A stretch of DNA of 45,111 nt. Origin: JBQLZQ01 sp052168355. Its GTDB lineage: Bacteria; Pseudomonadota; Alphaproteobacteria; DSM-16000; Inquilinaceae. The notes under the pieces are model-generated. The model was not told the origin of the DNA, ran no database searches, and was given only the letters and a program-made list of their open reading frames with translations. The DNA lies in the NCBI GenBank assembly GCA_052168355.1, contig JBQLZQ010000069.1, positions 1-45,111 on the forward strand. The letters are read 5' to 3'. Shown here in pieces: positions 1 to 7,554 of this stretch (positions are counted from its first letter, which is position 1; each line of letters begins with the position of its first letter). The position numbers were made by a program, and so were the translations under genes.

Positions 1-45
1 CGCCAGCAGCGTCCCCTCCCCGCTCAGCCGCGCCTTCAGGCCCAT
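1..45 (-). CDS. N-terminus of an unidentified protein (possible HpcH/HpaI-type aldolase), cut by window edge
   Basis: Only 15 codons are inside the window, reading MGLKARLSGEGTLLA on the minus strand. The ATG is preceded by GGAG with 8 bases between, which supports a real start. A beginning of the form 'x-LKxRLxxGExLLG' is common in HpcH/HpaI-type 2-keto-3-deoxy acid aldolases, and such an enzyme would suit the neighbouring lactonase, 2-hydroxyacid dehydrogenase and TRAP transporter. That identity is inference from a very short peptide; the start itself is better supported than the function. Confidence 0.3.
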   Translation of the reverse strand, partial: MGLKARLSGEGTLLA

Positions 46-213
46 CGGCGCGCTCCAAACCGGCCCTCGACCGCCGGGCAGACCGACAAGACGACGGCAG
101 CGGCACCATTCCGCGGCCGGGTGCCTGATGTCTTCCGCTTTGCCGAGGAACCCATGGCCCCCGATTCCTCTCCCAACACCGATCCAGTCACCCCCATCAG
201 AGCGCTTTTGTAT

Positions 214-226
214 TGTTGGTATAACA
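214..226. promoter_or_regulatory. Short dyad, possible operator
   Basis: TGTTGGTATAACA has 4-bp arms (TGTT/AACA) around 5 bases. It lies in the gene-poor stretch between the partial minus-strand gene (start at 45) and the LacI fragment (start at 506). GntR-FCD operators often look like this, but the dyad is short. Apart from this site and the dyad at 469-492, I see nothing else in 46-505. Confidence 0.2.
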
Positions 227-468
227 TTTGACGGTATGCGTCCAGAGATCTCGCCATGACGATGCGGCGACACCAGCACCAGCGCTGGCGCGGGCGTTCG
301 GGGCGAACGGCAGCAAAAACCGCCCGACCGGGCCCGACCATCTGCGATGGAAGCAACCGCAGTTTTTCCGCCGGTCTGCCAAGTCATCCCCCAACAGCGC
401 TCTACCATGCCGCACCTGATGAATGGCCGATTTTGCCACCCCCTCCATGGTTGAAATGGAGAGGGTAT

Positions 469-492
469 TGAAACAATTTCGATATCGTTTCA
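469..492. promoter_or_regulatory. Inverted repeat upstream of LacI fragment, probable LacI-type operator
   Basis: Arms TGAAAC (469-474) and GTTTCA (487-492) flank 12 bases that include the GATATC palindrome. It ends 13 bases before the ATG of the truncated LacI-like gene. TGAAAC/GTTTCA arms are typical of LacI-family operators, so this is probably the autoregulatory site left from an intact repressor gene. Confidence 0.4.
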
Positions 493-505
493 GGTCGAGG
501 TCGCG

Positions 506-856
506 ATGAAGCGGACAGCGAAAGATGTGGCGATCCTAGCAGGTACGTCCGTGTCGGCCGTCTCAAGAGCCTTTACCCCCGGCTCGGCGCTTTCCCACGA
601 AAAGCGCGACCGCATTCTCAAAGCGGCGGCGGAACTGGCCAATGCGATCAAGGACAGCAGGTCGATAGGCTTCGTAAAGAGTGCGGCCGGCACGCGTTTC
701 GATGCTCTGACGACCGATATTGCCGCATTTGCTCCCGTCCGCGTCATCGGCATTGCCGACGAACAGCGCGATATGATTGCTGAAGAACTGCCGGAGTTGT
801 CGCTTGTCGATATGCCAGGGGGCGATATGGAAGGGAGCGGCCCTTATCAGACCTGA
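506..856 (+). pseudogene. Truncated LacI-family repressor (HTH plus scrambled remainder)
   Basis: The 116-residue product starts MKRTAKDVAILAGTSVSAVS, a clear LacI-type helix-turn-helix with the following helix through about residue 48. In intact repressors the hinge and a roughly 280-residue periplasmic-binding-like sensor domain follow. Here the hinge is missing: at residue 46-50 the sequence jumps to a short stretch (SIGFVKSAAGTRFDALTTDI) and stops, so ligand binding and dimerisation are lost. A GAGG sequence lies just before the ATG, and an operator-like dyad lies upstream at 469-492. It is the only plus-strand gene among minus-strand genes of this island. I read it as a decayed gene formed by internal deletion; a small HTH-only protein is possible but less likely. 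Confidence 0.6.
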
Positions 857-896
857 GGCTTTATGATCGGTGTTTCGGCGCGGACCGTCGCGCGGA

Positions 897-1823
897 CTAT
901 CGAAGGTCGACCGGCGTCGGCAGCGGTTTACCGTCGTAGAAGGCCGCGAGATTTTCGATCACCAACCGCCCCATGGCGAGGCGGGCGTTGCGGGTGGCCG
1001 ACGCAACGTGCGGTGTCGCTATCACGTTTTTATGAAGCAGCAGCGCCGGTGGGACGTTCGGCTCGTCCGTAAAGACGTCGAGCGCCGCAGCGCCGAGCCG
1101 ACCGTCGTCGAGCGCAGCGATGAGGTCTTCATCGGCGACGACCGATCCGCGCGCGACATTGACCAGAAGTCCGCCTGGGCCCAGGGCATGGAGAACATTC
1201 CTGTCGACGAGGCGCCTGGTATCGGCGCCGCCGGCCGCCGCGACGACGAGAACCCGCGCATCGTCCGCTAGGCTCGTCGGGTTGTTCCGAAAGGCATCCT
1301 CCTGACCCGGCACGGGCGCCAGATCCGTGTAGAGGACCTTCATGCCGAGCAGGCCCGCCAATTCCCCGATCCGGCGTCCGATACGACCGTACCCCAGGAT
1401 ACCGACGGTTTCCCCTCTGAGCGACCAGCCGAGCTCGAGAGTGCCATGGGCCCAGCGTCCGGCACGGACGAAGCGGTCGCCCTCGACGATCCGCCGCGCC
1501 GCCGCCAGCATCAGCCCAATCGCCAGTTCCGCCACCGCGTCGGTCAGGACGTCGGGGGTCGTGGCGATACGGATGCCGCGGGCTCGGGCCTGCTGGAGGT
1601 CGATGGCGTCCAGGCCCACACCGTACACCGCGATCATGTTGAGGGCGGGAAGGGCCGCCATCAGGTGCCCGGGCAACCCGATGTCGCCCTTGGTGGCGAC
1701 CGCCGTTATCCGCGCCGCCTGTTCAGCGGCGATCCCGTCTCCCTCCAGTACGGCATCGAAGCGTCGAAAGATCTCTTCCGTAATCTCGGGCGGCTGCAGC
1801 GGGGCCCTCACAAGCAGGGTCAT
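897..1823 (-). CDS. D-2-hydroxyacid dehydrogenase (GHPR type)
   Basis: This is a 308-residue NAD(P)-dependent reductase that would interconvert a 2-oxo acid such as glyoxylate, hydroxypyruvate or a sugar-derived keto acid and its D-2-hydroxy acid in the cytoplasm. The Rossmann motif GILGYGRIG lies at 141-149. The family's catalytic Arg-Glu-His set is complete: R225 in NVARGS, E254 in TDEPNVPP, H272 in TPHVAS. The ATG overlaps the dctM stop as ATGA and has GGAG 8 bases upstream inside dctM, so translation is probably coupled. It is the last gene of the TRAP operon and likely processes the imported acid. Substrate preference cannot be read from sequence. Confidence 0.9.
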   Translation of the reverse strand: MTLLVRAPLQPPEITEEIFRRFDAVLEGDGIAAEQAARITAVATKGDIGLPGHLMAALPALNMIAVYGVGLDAIDLQQARARGIRIATTPDVLTDAVAELAIGLMLAAARRIVEGDRFVRAGRWAHGTLELGWSLRGETVGILGYGRIGRRIGELAGLLGMKVLYTDLAPVPGQEDAFRNNPTSLADDARVLVVAAAGGADTRRLVDRNVLHALGPGGLLVNVARGSVVADEDLIAALDDGRLGAAALDVFTDEPNVPPALLLHKNVIATPHVASATRNARLAMGRLVIENLAAFYDGKPLPTPVDLR

Positions 1824-3139
1824 CCGCGTACTCCGATCAGCTCGGGCGCGATCAGCCGCGGCAGGCCCAGGGCGAGTTCGGGAAGGACGATGATCGCGAA
1901 AAGGACCGCCAGCATGCCCATGAGATAGACCAGGGTGGGTCCCATGGCCCTCAGCAACGGCACGCCGCCTATCTTCGATGCGATCATCAGACACAGCCCA
2001 TAGGGCGGCGTGATGAGCCCGAAGCCCAGCGCCATGACGCCGACGATGCCGAAGTGGACCGGATGAATGCCGGCCGCCAGGGAGAGCGGCAGGAACAGCG
2101 GCGCCAGGATCGCCATCGCCGGCAGGGAGTCCATGAACGTGCCGATAATCAGCATGACGATGGCCATGACGATGAGGAGCACCGTCGGATCCGCGATGGT
2201 GATGCCGCCCATCAGCTTCGGCGGGATCTGATAGAATGAGATCAGGTATCCGAATACCGAGGCACCGACGAGCGAGAACAAGGATAGGGACGCAAGCCGG
2301 ACGGTGGCGGAGGACGCCTCGAGCACCTTTCGGCCATTGAGCGTACGATACACGACAAAACCCAGGAAAAGAGCGTAGGCGACGGCAACGACGGCCGCCT
2401 CCGTCGGGGTGAAAATTCCGATCCGGATGCCGCCGATGATGATCACCGGTATGGCGGCGGCCAGAAGCCCGTCCCGGGCCGATGACAGCACCTCGCGCAG
2501 CGGCACCGGCGGGTGGATCGGGACGTCGTACTTCCTGACGAACCAGTAGTTGACGGCGAACTGCGACAGGCCGATCAGAAACCCCGGCACGATACCGGCC
2601 AGGAACATGCCGCCGATCGAGGTGTTGGTCAGCGCTCCCCAGACGATCATGTTGATGGACGGCGGGATGATGATGCCGATGACGGAAGACGCCGCGGTAA
2701 CGGCGACCGCAAACGGTATCGGGTAGCCCTCCCGCTTCATCGAGGGGATCAGGATCGCCCCGACCCCCGCGCTGTCCGCGGTCGACGACCCGGAAACGCC
2801 GGCGAACATGATGGAAACGGCGACATTCACGTTGGCAAGCGCGCCCCTGAAGCGGCCGAAGATATTCAGGGCGAAGCGGATCAGCCTGTCGGTCACCTCC
2901 GCCTTGTTGATCAGATTGCCTGCCAGCAGGAAGATGGGCACGGCGAGAAGGACGAAACTGTCCATGCCGTTGTACATGCGCTGAAACACCACCCAGGCCG
3001 TCACCCGCGGGTCCAACGCCACCATGCTCATGGCCGTCAGCACCAGGCTGAAGGCGATGGGAATGCCGAACAGGATGAACAGGCCGAGCAAGCCGAAAAG
3101 CATCCAAGGCAACAGGAAGAAAAGATCGGGAGGCAACAT
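1820..3139 (-). CDS. dctM: TRAP transporter large permease subunit DctM
   Basis: A 439-residue, strongly hydrophobic inner-membrane protein of normal DctM length, with the family's repeated helices and motifs such as GxSGSSTADSAGVG and IIPPSINMIVWG. DctM is the ion-coupled channel subunit that moves the acid delivered by DctP. The start ATG follows GGGGAGG closely. dctQ ends 3 bases upstream and the dehydrogenase overlaps the end, so the three genes are one transcript. Substrate is not evident; the neighbouring lactonase and hydroxyacid dehydrogenase suggest a sugar acid. Confidence 0.95.
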   Translation of the reverse strand: MLPPDLFFLLPWMLFGLLGLFILFGIPIAFSLVLTAMSMVALDPRVTAWVVFQRMYNGMDSFVLLAVPIFLLAGNLINKAEVTDRLIRFALNIFGRFRGALANVNVAVSIMFAGVSGSSTADSAGVGAILIPSMKREGYPIPFAVAVTAASSVIGIIIPPSINMIVWGALTNTSIGGMFLAGIVPGFLIGLSQFAVNYWFVRKYDVPIHPPVPLREVLSSARDGLLAAAIPVIIIGGIRIGIFTPTEAAVVAVAYALFLGFVVYRTLNGRKVLEASSATVRLASLSLFSLVGASVFGYLISFYQIPPKLMGGITIADPTVLLIVMAIVMLIIGTFMDSLPAMAILAPLFLPLSLAAGIHPVHFGIVGVMALGFGLITPPYGLCLMIASKIGGVPLLRAMGPTLVYLMGMLAVLFAIIVLPELALGLPRLIAPELIGVRG

Positions 3140-3142
3140 CGC

Positions 3143-3730
3143 TCAATCCTCCCCGTTTCTGCGGCGAAGCGGTCCCTGGGGATCCCTGTCGCCCTCGCGC
3201 AGCGCCAGTTCCTCCGGCGGCAGCGAATTGAGCGTCGTTTCCATGGCGTGAAGGCCGCCGGTCGCCAGGAGATAGAGGCGCTGAGCGCTGAAAAGGATCA
3301 TGATGGCGCCGGCAGCACAAAACGTGACGTAGATCCAGAACATGGGCAACTGCGCCGCCGTGGACTTGCGCCGCCAGCCGGTTTCGGCGAATTCCCAACC
3401 CTTGATCAGGAAAAAGAGGGCGATGCCCAGAAGAACCAGTTCGCGCAGGTATCGGCTGAAGCGATCGAGAGACGAGCCGGGGCGGAAGGCATCGAGCACG
3501 AAATGATCGGAGTGATAGACACCCAGCGCCGTTCCCAGCATCACCGTCCACTGAAAGGCGAAGCGTGAGAATTCCTCGGTCCAGTAGATCGGCGGCAGAA
3601 CCGGCAGGTTGCGGCTGACGACCTGATAAAGGATCAGGCTGAGGAAAAAGGCGAGGAGCACGAGAAGCAGAAGATCGATCGCCTTCTCCAGGCGCCGGTT
3701 AAGCGTGTCCAGCAAGCGATATCCAGGCAT
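3143..3730 (-). CDS. dctQ: TRAP transporter small permease subunit DctQ
   Basis: A 195-residue membrane protein with four predicted hydrophobic helices. The motif WTEEFSRFAFQWTVMLGTA is the conserved core of DctQ subunits, and the acidic, polar C-terminal tail is cytoplasmic. DctQ pairs with DctM to dock the binding protein. I chose the ATG at 3730 because GGGGAGG lies just upstream; longer in-frame extensions run back into the dctP gene in another frame and carry no DctQ similarity. The roughly 110-base spacer to dctP contains two hairpins. Confidence 0.93.
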   Translation of the reverse strand: MPGYRLLDTLNRRLEKAIDLLLLVLLAFFLSLILYQVVSRNLPVLPPIYWTEEFSRFAFQWTVMLGTALGVYHSDHFVLDAFRPGSSLDRFSRYLRELVLLGIALFFLIKGWEFAETGWRRKSTAAQLPMFWIYVTFCAAGAIMILFSAQRLYLLATGGLHAMETTLNSLPPEELALREGDRDPQGPLRRRNGED

Positions 3731-3747
3731 GGCGATACCCTCCCCAC

Positions 3748-3814
3748 CCGCGGGTCGGAACCCGCGGCAGCGCGCGATTGTTGTGGTGGAGCCGCCCGTC
3801 GAACCCGGACGGGC
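3748..3814 (-). promoter_or_regulatory. Intercistronic hairpins between dctP and dctQ
   Basis: Two stem-loops: an 8-bp perfect stem (CCGCGGGT/ACCCGCGG, 3748-3755 with 3760-3767, 4-base loop) and a 7-bp stem (GCCCGTC/GACGGGC, 3794-3800 with 3808-3814). Neither is followed by a T-run. The position just after a binding-protein gene fits an mRNA-stabilising or partial read-through structure that keeps binding protein in excess over permease. Confidence 0.5.
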
Positions 3815-3842
3815 CGCGACGAGCGGCGTCGGAGGCTGGCCG

Positions 3843-4838
3843 TCAGTTCGTGCCGGAGCTTCCCTGGATACGCTGGTAGAGATCCGCCAAGCCCATGCGG
3901 GACGCGACTTCCAGGATCGGCGCGCGGACGATCTCCTGCATCTTCGCCCGGTCCATCGGATAGAAGATCGCGCCCTCGTCTTCCAGAAGGTCCATGGCCT
4001 CGGCGTCCTGCGCCAATTGCACTTCACGGGCCAAAGCCGACGCCTCGGCACCGGCGTTCAATACGATCCCACGTTGGGCGTCGTCGAGCCGGTCCCAGGT
4101 CGCGCCCGAGAAGGTCACCAGCCGCACCGTTATGTCATGCTCCGACAATCCGATGTGGGGAGCGACCTCGTGGAAGCGCATGCGATGAATCCATTCGGGT
4201 TCGTTCAGAAGACCGTCGATGGCCCCAAGCTGAAGCCCCGTGTAGATTTCCTTCCAGGCGAACGTCGTCGGTCTCGTGCCCAGTGCCTCCCAGGAGACGA
4301 TCAGGGGATCGGTCGGATTGGTGCGCAGCTTCATGTCCTTCAGGTCGTCGAGCGTGTTGAGCGGACGTGTCGACACGACCTGCCGTTTACCGCCGCCGAA
4401 ATACCCCACGATCTGAACCCCGGACTCATCGGCGATGATGTCGGCGATCTCGCGGCCAAGGTCGCCCGACAGTACGGCGTTCCAATGGTCGACGTCGTTG
4501 TAGAGGAACGGGAATGTGAAGATGTTGGCGGTCGGGGCGAAATCCGTGATCTTGCCGGGATTCACGATCGACAGGTCAAGCGCGCCGGCCATCTGCTGCT
4601 CGAAAAGCTCGCCCTCGTCGCCGAGCACGCCGTTGGGGAAGATTTCGACGGCCATGTCGCCGCCGGAATATGACTCGACCAGCTCCTTGAACTTCAGGGC
4701 GCCGGCCTGATAGGCCGTGTCCTCGGCGCCCAGGTGGCCGAAGCGCAGGGTCACCGACTGGGCGCTGGCGCTGGCCATCCCCATGGTCAAGGCCGCGACC
4801 GCGGCCATACCGTAAATCGCACATTTTTTTACGAGCAT
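3843..4838 (-). CDS. dctP: TRAP transporter substrate-binding protein DctP
   Basis: A 331-residue periplasmic solute-binding protein. Residues 1-27 form a Sec signal peptide (KK, hydrophobic core, ASASAQ). The mature part begins with VTLRFGHLG, as in DctP/TAXI-type proteins, and the conserved substrate-carboxylate arginine is R172 in MKLRTNPTDPL. The start at 4838 has GGAGGATAGCCCA immediately upstream; an in-frame extension to 4928 has no signal-like sequence. It delivers an organic acid to DctQM encoded downstream and probably shares regulation with the lactonase gene before it. Confidence 0.93.
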   Translation of the reverse strand: MLVKKCAIYGMAAVAALTMGMASASAQSVTLRFGHLGAEDTAYQAGALKFKELVESYSGGDMAVEIFPNGVLGDEGELFEQQMAGALDLSIVNPGKITDFAPTANIFTFPFLYNDVDHWNAVLSGDLGREIADIIADESGVQIVGYFGGGKRQVVSTRPLNTLDDLKDMKLRTNPTDPLIVSWEALGTRPTTFAWKEIYTGLQLGAIDGLLNEPEWIHRMRFHEVAPHIGLSEHDITVRLVTFSGATWDRLDDAQRGIVLNAGAEASALAREVQLAQDAEAMDLLEDEGAIFYPMDRAKMQEIVRAPILEVASRMGLADLYQRIQGSSGTN

Positions 4839-4991
4839 TGGGCTATCCTCCGTAGCTTCGCGACTCGGGGTCGGACGATTCCGGCCCCGTACTTGCGGAA
4901 ACGGCGGCGTCGCATTCGTGCCGGTCAAGCTGGACGCGGCGCCGCCACCTCCCGTGGTCCTCGGTTGGACCGACGGATCGGAACCCCATGG

Positions 4992-5993
4992 TCAGAGGCG
5001 CCGACCGGGGGTCATGGGTGTAGTCCTTCCTTCGGAGTTTCGATCCGATAAAGGCCGCTGCGGGCCTCGGATCGTTCCCAGATGATCGCCAGCGGGCGAA
5101 ATCACCCAGATGCCACCCGGGCCGGCCACATAGACATTGCCGTCGACATCGACCTTCAGCCCGTCCGGCGCCTGATCCGTCTCCTCCGCGTCGGCGAAAT
5201 CGAAGAACACCCGGCCACCGCTCAAGGCTCCTTGCGCGTCGACGTCGTAGCGCATGAGAATTCGCTGGTCGGTGTTCCAATTGGCGACGTAGAGGTGCGG
5301 CTCGTCCGGCGAGAAGGCCAGACCGTTCGGCCCGGTCAGATCGCGGCTGACCAGATGGATCCGATTTCCATCGACCCTGAAAACGCCGCTGTAGGGAAGG
5401 TCCTTGCGCGGATCGTCGAAATAGTCCGGCAGGCCGAACGGCGGATCCGTGAAGAACAGCACTCCGTCCGATCGGTAGACGAGATCGTTGGGGCTGTTCA
5501 GGCGCTTTCCGTTGAATCTGTGCGCCAGTTGGGTGACCGATCCGTCGGCTTCCAGGCGCGCCACGGCACGGTTGCCGAGTTGGTTCATCGTCAACAGACC
5601 GTCAGGGCCGATGGTCAGACCGTTCGTCCCCGGCTCGTTGTATTCGCCGATGTCCGATCCCGAGTTGTCGTAGCCGCTATTCTCCAGGAACAGGGTCAGG
5701 CCGTCGGCCTGGCTCCAGCGATAGATCCGATCGGTGGGAATCTCGCTGGAATAGAGGGCGTTGTCCGCCCGGTCCCATACCGGTCCGTCGACGAAGGCGA
5801 AACCGTCGGCGAATTGCTCGATCGTCGCATCTCCCGCCACGATGGCATCCATCGCAGGATCCAACCGCTCGATCACGGTTTCGACGGAGCGCGGGTCCAT
5901 CGCCGAAGGATCGGCTTCGGCTCGGGGTGCGATCGCCGCGCTGGCCATCATGGCCAGGGCCGTCATGAGCGGGCCACGTCCTGTCACATTCAT
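4992..5993 (-). CDS. SMP-30/gluconolactonase-type lactonase with frameshifted C-terminus
   Basis: A 333-residue product with a signal peptide (residues 1-24) and a six-bladed propeller of the SMP-30/LRE family, which opens sugar lactones with a bound divalent metal. Recognisable parts are FVDGPVWD, the NSPNDLVY stretch, LTGPNGLAFSPDE and the late APDGLKVDVDGNVYVAGPGG blade. After ...HLGTI the frame departs: the encoded tail RGPQRPLSDRNSEG is unlike the family. The +1 frame from 5068 to 5012 instead reads EARSGLYRIETPKEGLHP then stop, which matches the usual family ending. A short deletion has therefore removed the segment before it and shifted the frame. The enzyme may be damaged, since the last strand closes the propeller. 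GGGAGG precedes the chosen ATG. Confidence 0.75.
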   Translation of the reverse strand: MNVTGRGPLMTALAMMASAAIAPRAEADPSAMDPRSVETVIERLDPAMDAIVAGDATIEQFADGFAFVDGPVWDRADNALYSSEIPTDRIYRWSQADGLTLFLENSGYDNSGSDIGEYNEPGTNGLTIGPDGLLTMNQLGNRAVARLEADGSVTQLAHRFNGKRLNSPNDLVYRSDGVLFFTDPPFGLPDYFDDPRKDLPYSGVFRVDGNRIHLVSRDLTGPNGLAFSPDEPHLYVANWNTDQRILMRYDVDAQGALSGGRVFFDFADAEETDQAPDGLKVDVDGNVYVAGPGGIWVISPAGDHLGTIRGPQRPLSDRNSEGRTTPMTPGRRL

Positions 5994-6070
5994 GGTCTTC
6001 CTCCCTTCGATGCTTCTTGGGCGTATCGGATGCACGCCGCCGTGAGGGAAACCGAGGCGGTCCTGTTTCC

Positions 6071-7141
6071 CTAGAGAACCGCGCCCTCCGATCGTTCCCG
6101 ATCGTTTTCCTTAGTTGCCGTGGTTCCGCATGACTGCCTGATGACAAGTCGCGTGGGCAGGATCACCCGTTCCTGCGCCATGTTGGGATCCGCCAGGCGC
6201 CGCATCAGAAGCTTGCCCGCCTCCAGACCGATGTTCCTGGCATGGGTCGCGACGGTCGTCAGCGGCGGCCAGGACTCAGCGGCCTCTTCGACATTGTCGA
6301 AACCGGTTACCGCGAAGTCGCGGCCGGGCTTGATGCCCCTTTCCTGGAGCTCGGCGATGACACCAAAGGCGACGATGTCGTTGTAGCAGACGGCCGCGGT
6401 GGGGGGGCTGGTCTCCGCGAGCAGCGCCTTGAGAGTGTGCCGGCCATCCCTTCGGGTCAAAGGGCAGCGGCGGATCAGATCGGTGTCCAATCCATGGCGG
6501 CGCAGGGCGGCACGGAACCCGTCGAGCCGCTGCCATGTGGCGGAATGATCGAGACTGCCGCCGACGAAAGCGATCCGCCGGTGGCCCAGGCGGATCAGAT
6601 GCTCGCAAAGCGCCTCGACGCCCATTTGATAGTCGGCACTGACGAAATCGCCGCGCCTTTTCGAGACGTTGCGAAGCATCTGCACCATCGGCACGCCCCA
6701 ATCCGCGACCTGATCGAGAAGCGCCTCTTCCGTTCCGGGGCTTGGACACAGGATGATGCCGTCGACTCCTTGCTCGCGCAGCCGCTTGAGAAGCCGTTCC
6801 TGACGTTCCGCATCTTCTCGGGCATTGAGCAGAAAGGAAATCTTTCCGGCATCCCCGATCGCCTCATCGACACCGGCTACCAGTTCGCCAAAGAAGGCGT
6901 TCGAGATATCGCCGACGACGACGCCGATCGCGTCGGACTGCCCGGTTCTCAGCTTGGCGGCGCCCCGGTCGTAGACATAGCCCAGACGGGTCGCCGCCTC
7001 GGCCACCCGCTTCTGCGTTTCTGCGGAAACGCGCCCATTTCCGCGAAGAGCCATGGACACGGCCGCGCTCGAAAGACCCACCTCGGCGGCGATGTGCCCA
7101 TAGGTCACGCGGTTCTGATGCCCGGCCTGCATGCGCTTCAT
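6071..7141 (-). CDS. LacI-family transcriptional repressor
   Basis: A complete 356-residue LacI-type regulator. The helix-turn-helix at about 12-35 reads VTYGHIAAEVGLSSAAVS, followed by the minor-groove hinge (GYVYDRGAAKLRTG) and a full periplasmic-binding-like sensor core (IGVVVGDISNAFFGEL to the C-terminal VILPTRLVIRQSCG). It lies directly upstream of the lactonase-TRAP-dehydrogenase genes in the same orientation, so it probably controls them and itself in response to the transported acid or lactone. A perfect 18-bp palindrome at 7221-7238 lies 80 bases upstream of the ATG. A GAGAAG sequence 8 bases before the ATG serves as the ribosome site. Confidence 0.93.
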   Translation of the reverse strand: MKRMQAGHQNRVTYGHIAAEVGLSSAAVSMALRGNGRVSAETQKRVAEAATRLGYVYDRGAAKLRTGQSDAIGVVVGDISNAFFGELVAGVDEAIGDAGKISFLLNAREDAERQERLLKRLREQGVDGIILCPSPGTEEALLDQVADWGVPMVQMLRNVSKRRGDFVSADYQMGVEALCEHLIRLGHRRIAFVGGSLDHSATWQRLDGFRAALRRHGLDTDLIRRCPLTRRDGRHTLKALLAETSPPTAAVCYNDIVAFGVIAELQERGIKPGRDFAVTGFDNVEEAAESWPPLTTVATHARNIGLEAGKLLMRRLADPNMAQERVILPTRLVIRQSCGTTATKENDRERSEGAVL

Positions 7142-7186
7142 CGATTAAACTTCTCTTGCTCCTTAAGATATTGAATTTCAATAATA

Positions 7187-7238
7187 ATTATAGACCATTT
7201 GCCGCATGTCCATGGATTATTGATTAATCGATTAATCA
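7187..7238 (-). promoter_or_regulatory. LacI operator palindrome and -10 box upstream of the repressor gene
   Basis: TGATTAATCGATTAATCA at 7221-7238 is a perfect 18-bp palindrome with the central CG pair that LacI proteins kink. On the minus strand a TATAAT hexamer (7187-7192) lies about 30 bases downstream in an A/T-rich stretch, placing the palindrome near the -40 region. No clear -35 box is visible. I infer autoregulation by the repressor starting at 7141. Confidence 0.65.
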
Positions 7239-7318
7239 TGTCAAGCTCGAAATCGGCCCGATCCTTCGTCCCGCCGGGATGCCTTCGATACCGGCGGTTT
7301 TACCCGGCAAGACGCCGT

Positions 7319-7462
7319 ACCGGCGCTCCGAAGGTCAAGCCGTCCACGGCTCTGGTGATCGCCGATGAAACCGTCAATGCCGAAATGCGCGCGATAGATC
7401 TGCTCGGCCAGGCCGAGCACGGAGACGCGCCCGATGATGATCAAGCGCGACTTCGAGCATAA
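7319..7462 (+). pseudogene. Fragment of a histidinol-dehydrogenase-family gene
   Basis: The plus-strand frame reads TGAPKVKPSTALVIADETVN AEMRAIDLLGQAEHG (split here for length) before losing similarity and stopping at 7460-7462. The core VIADETxxxExxAxDLLxQAEHG is the conserved central segment of HisD and of HisD-like sulfopropanediol dehydrogenases. Nothing of the roughly 200 residues before or 200 after it remains. It is a remnant squeezed between the LacI promoter and the end of the hydrolase gene, marking a deletion junction between two islands. Apart from this and the operator, I see nothing in 7142-7554. Confidence 0.6.
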
Positions 7463-7554
7463 CCGGTTTTACGCGCCAGCCGACCGACAAGGCCGCGCAG
7501 AAACTGGTGCCCGGCATCGGGAACGAGGCGGTGAGTAAGCAAGCGAGACCATCT

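Noticed and set aside
897..3551. Very long minus-strand frame of 884 codons
   Set aside because: Only its last 308 codons are the hydroxyacid dehydrogenase; the rest is an out-of-frame shadow of dctM and dctQ with no family resemblance.
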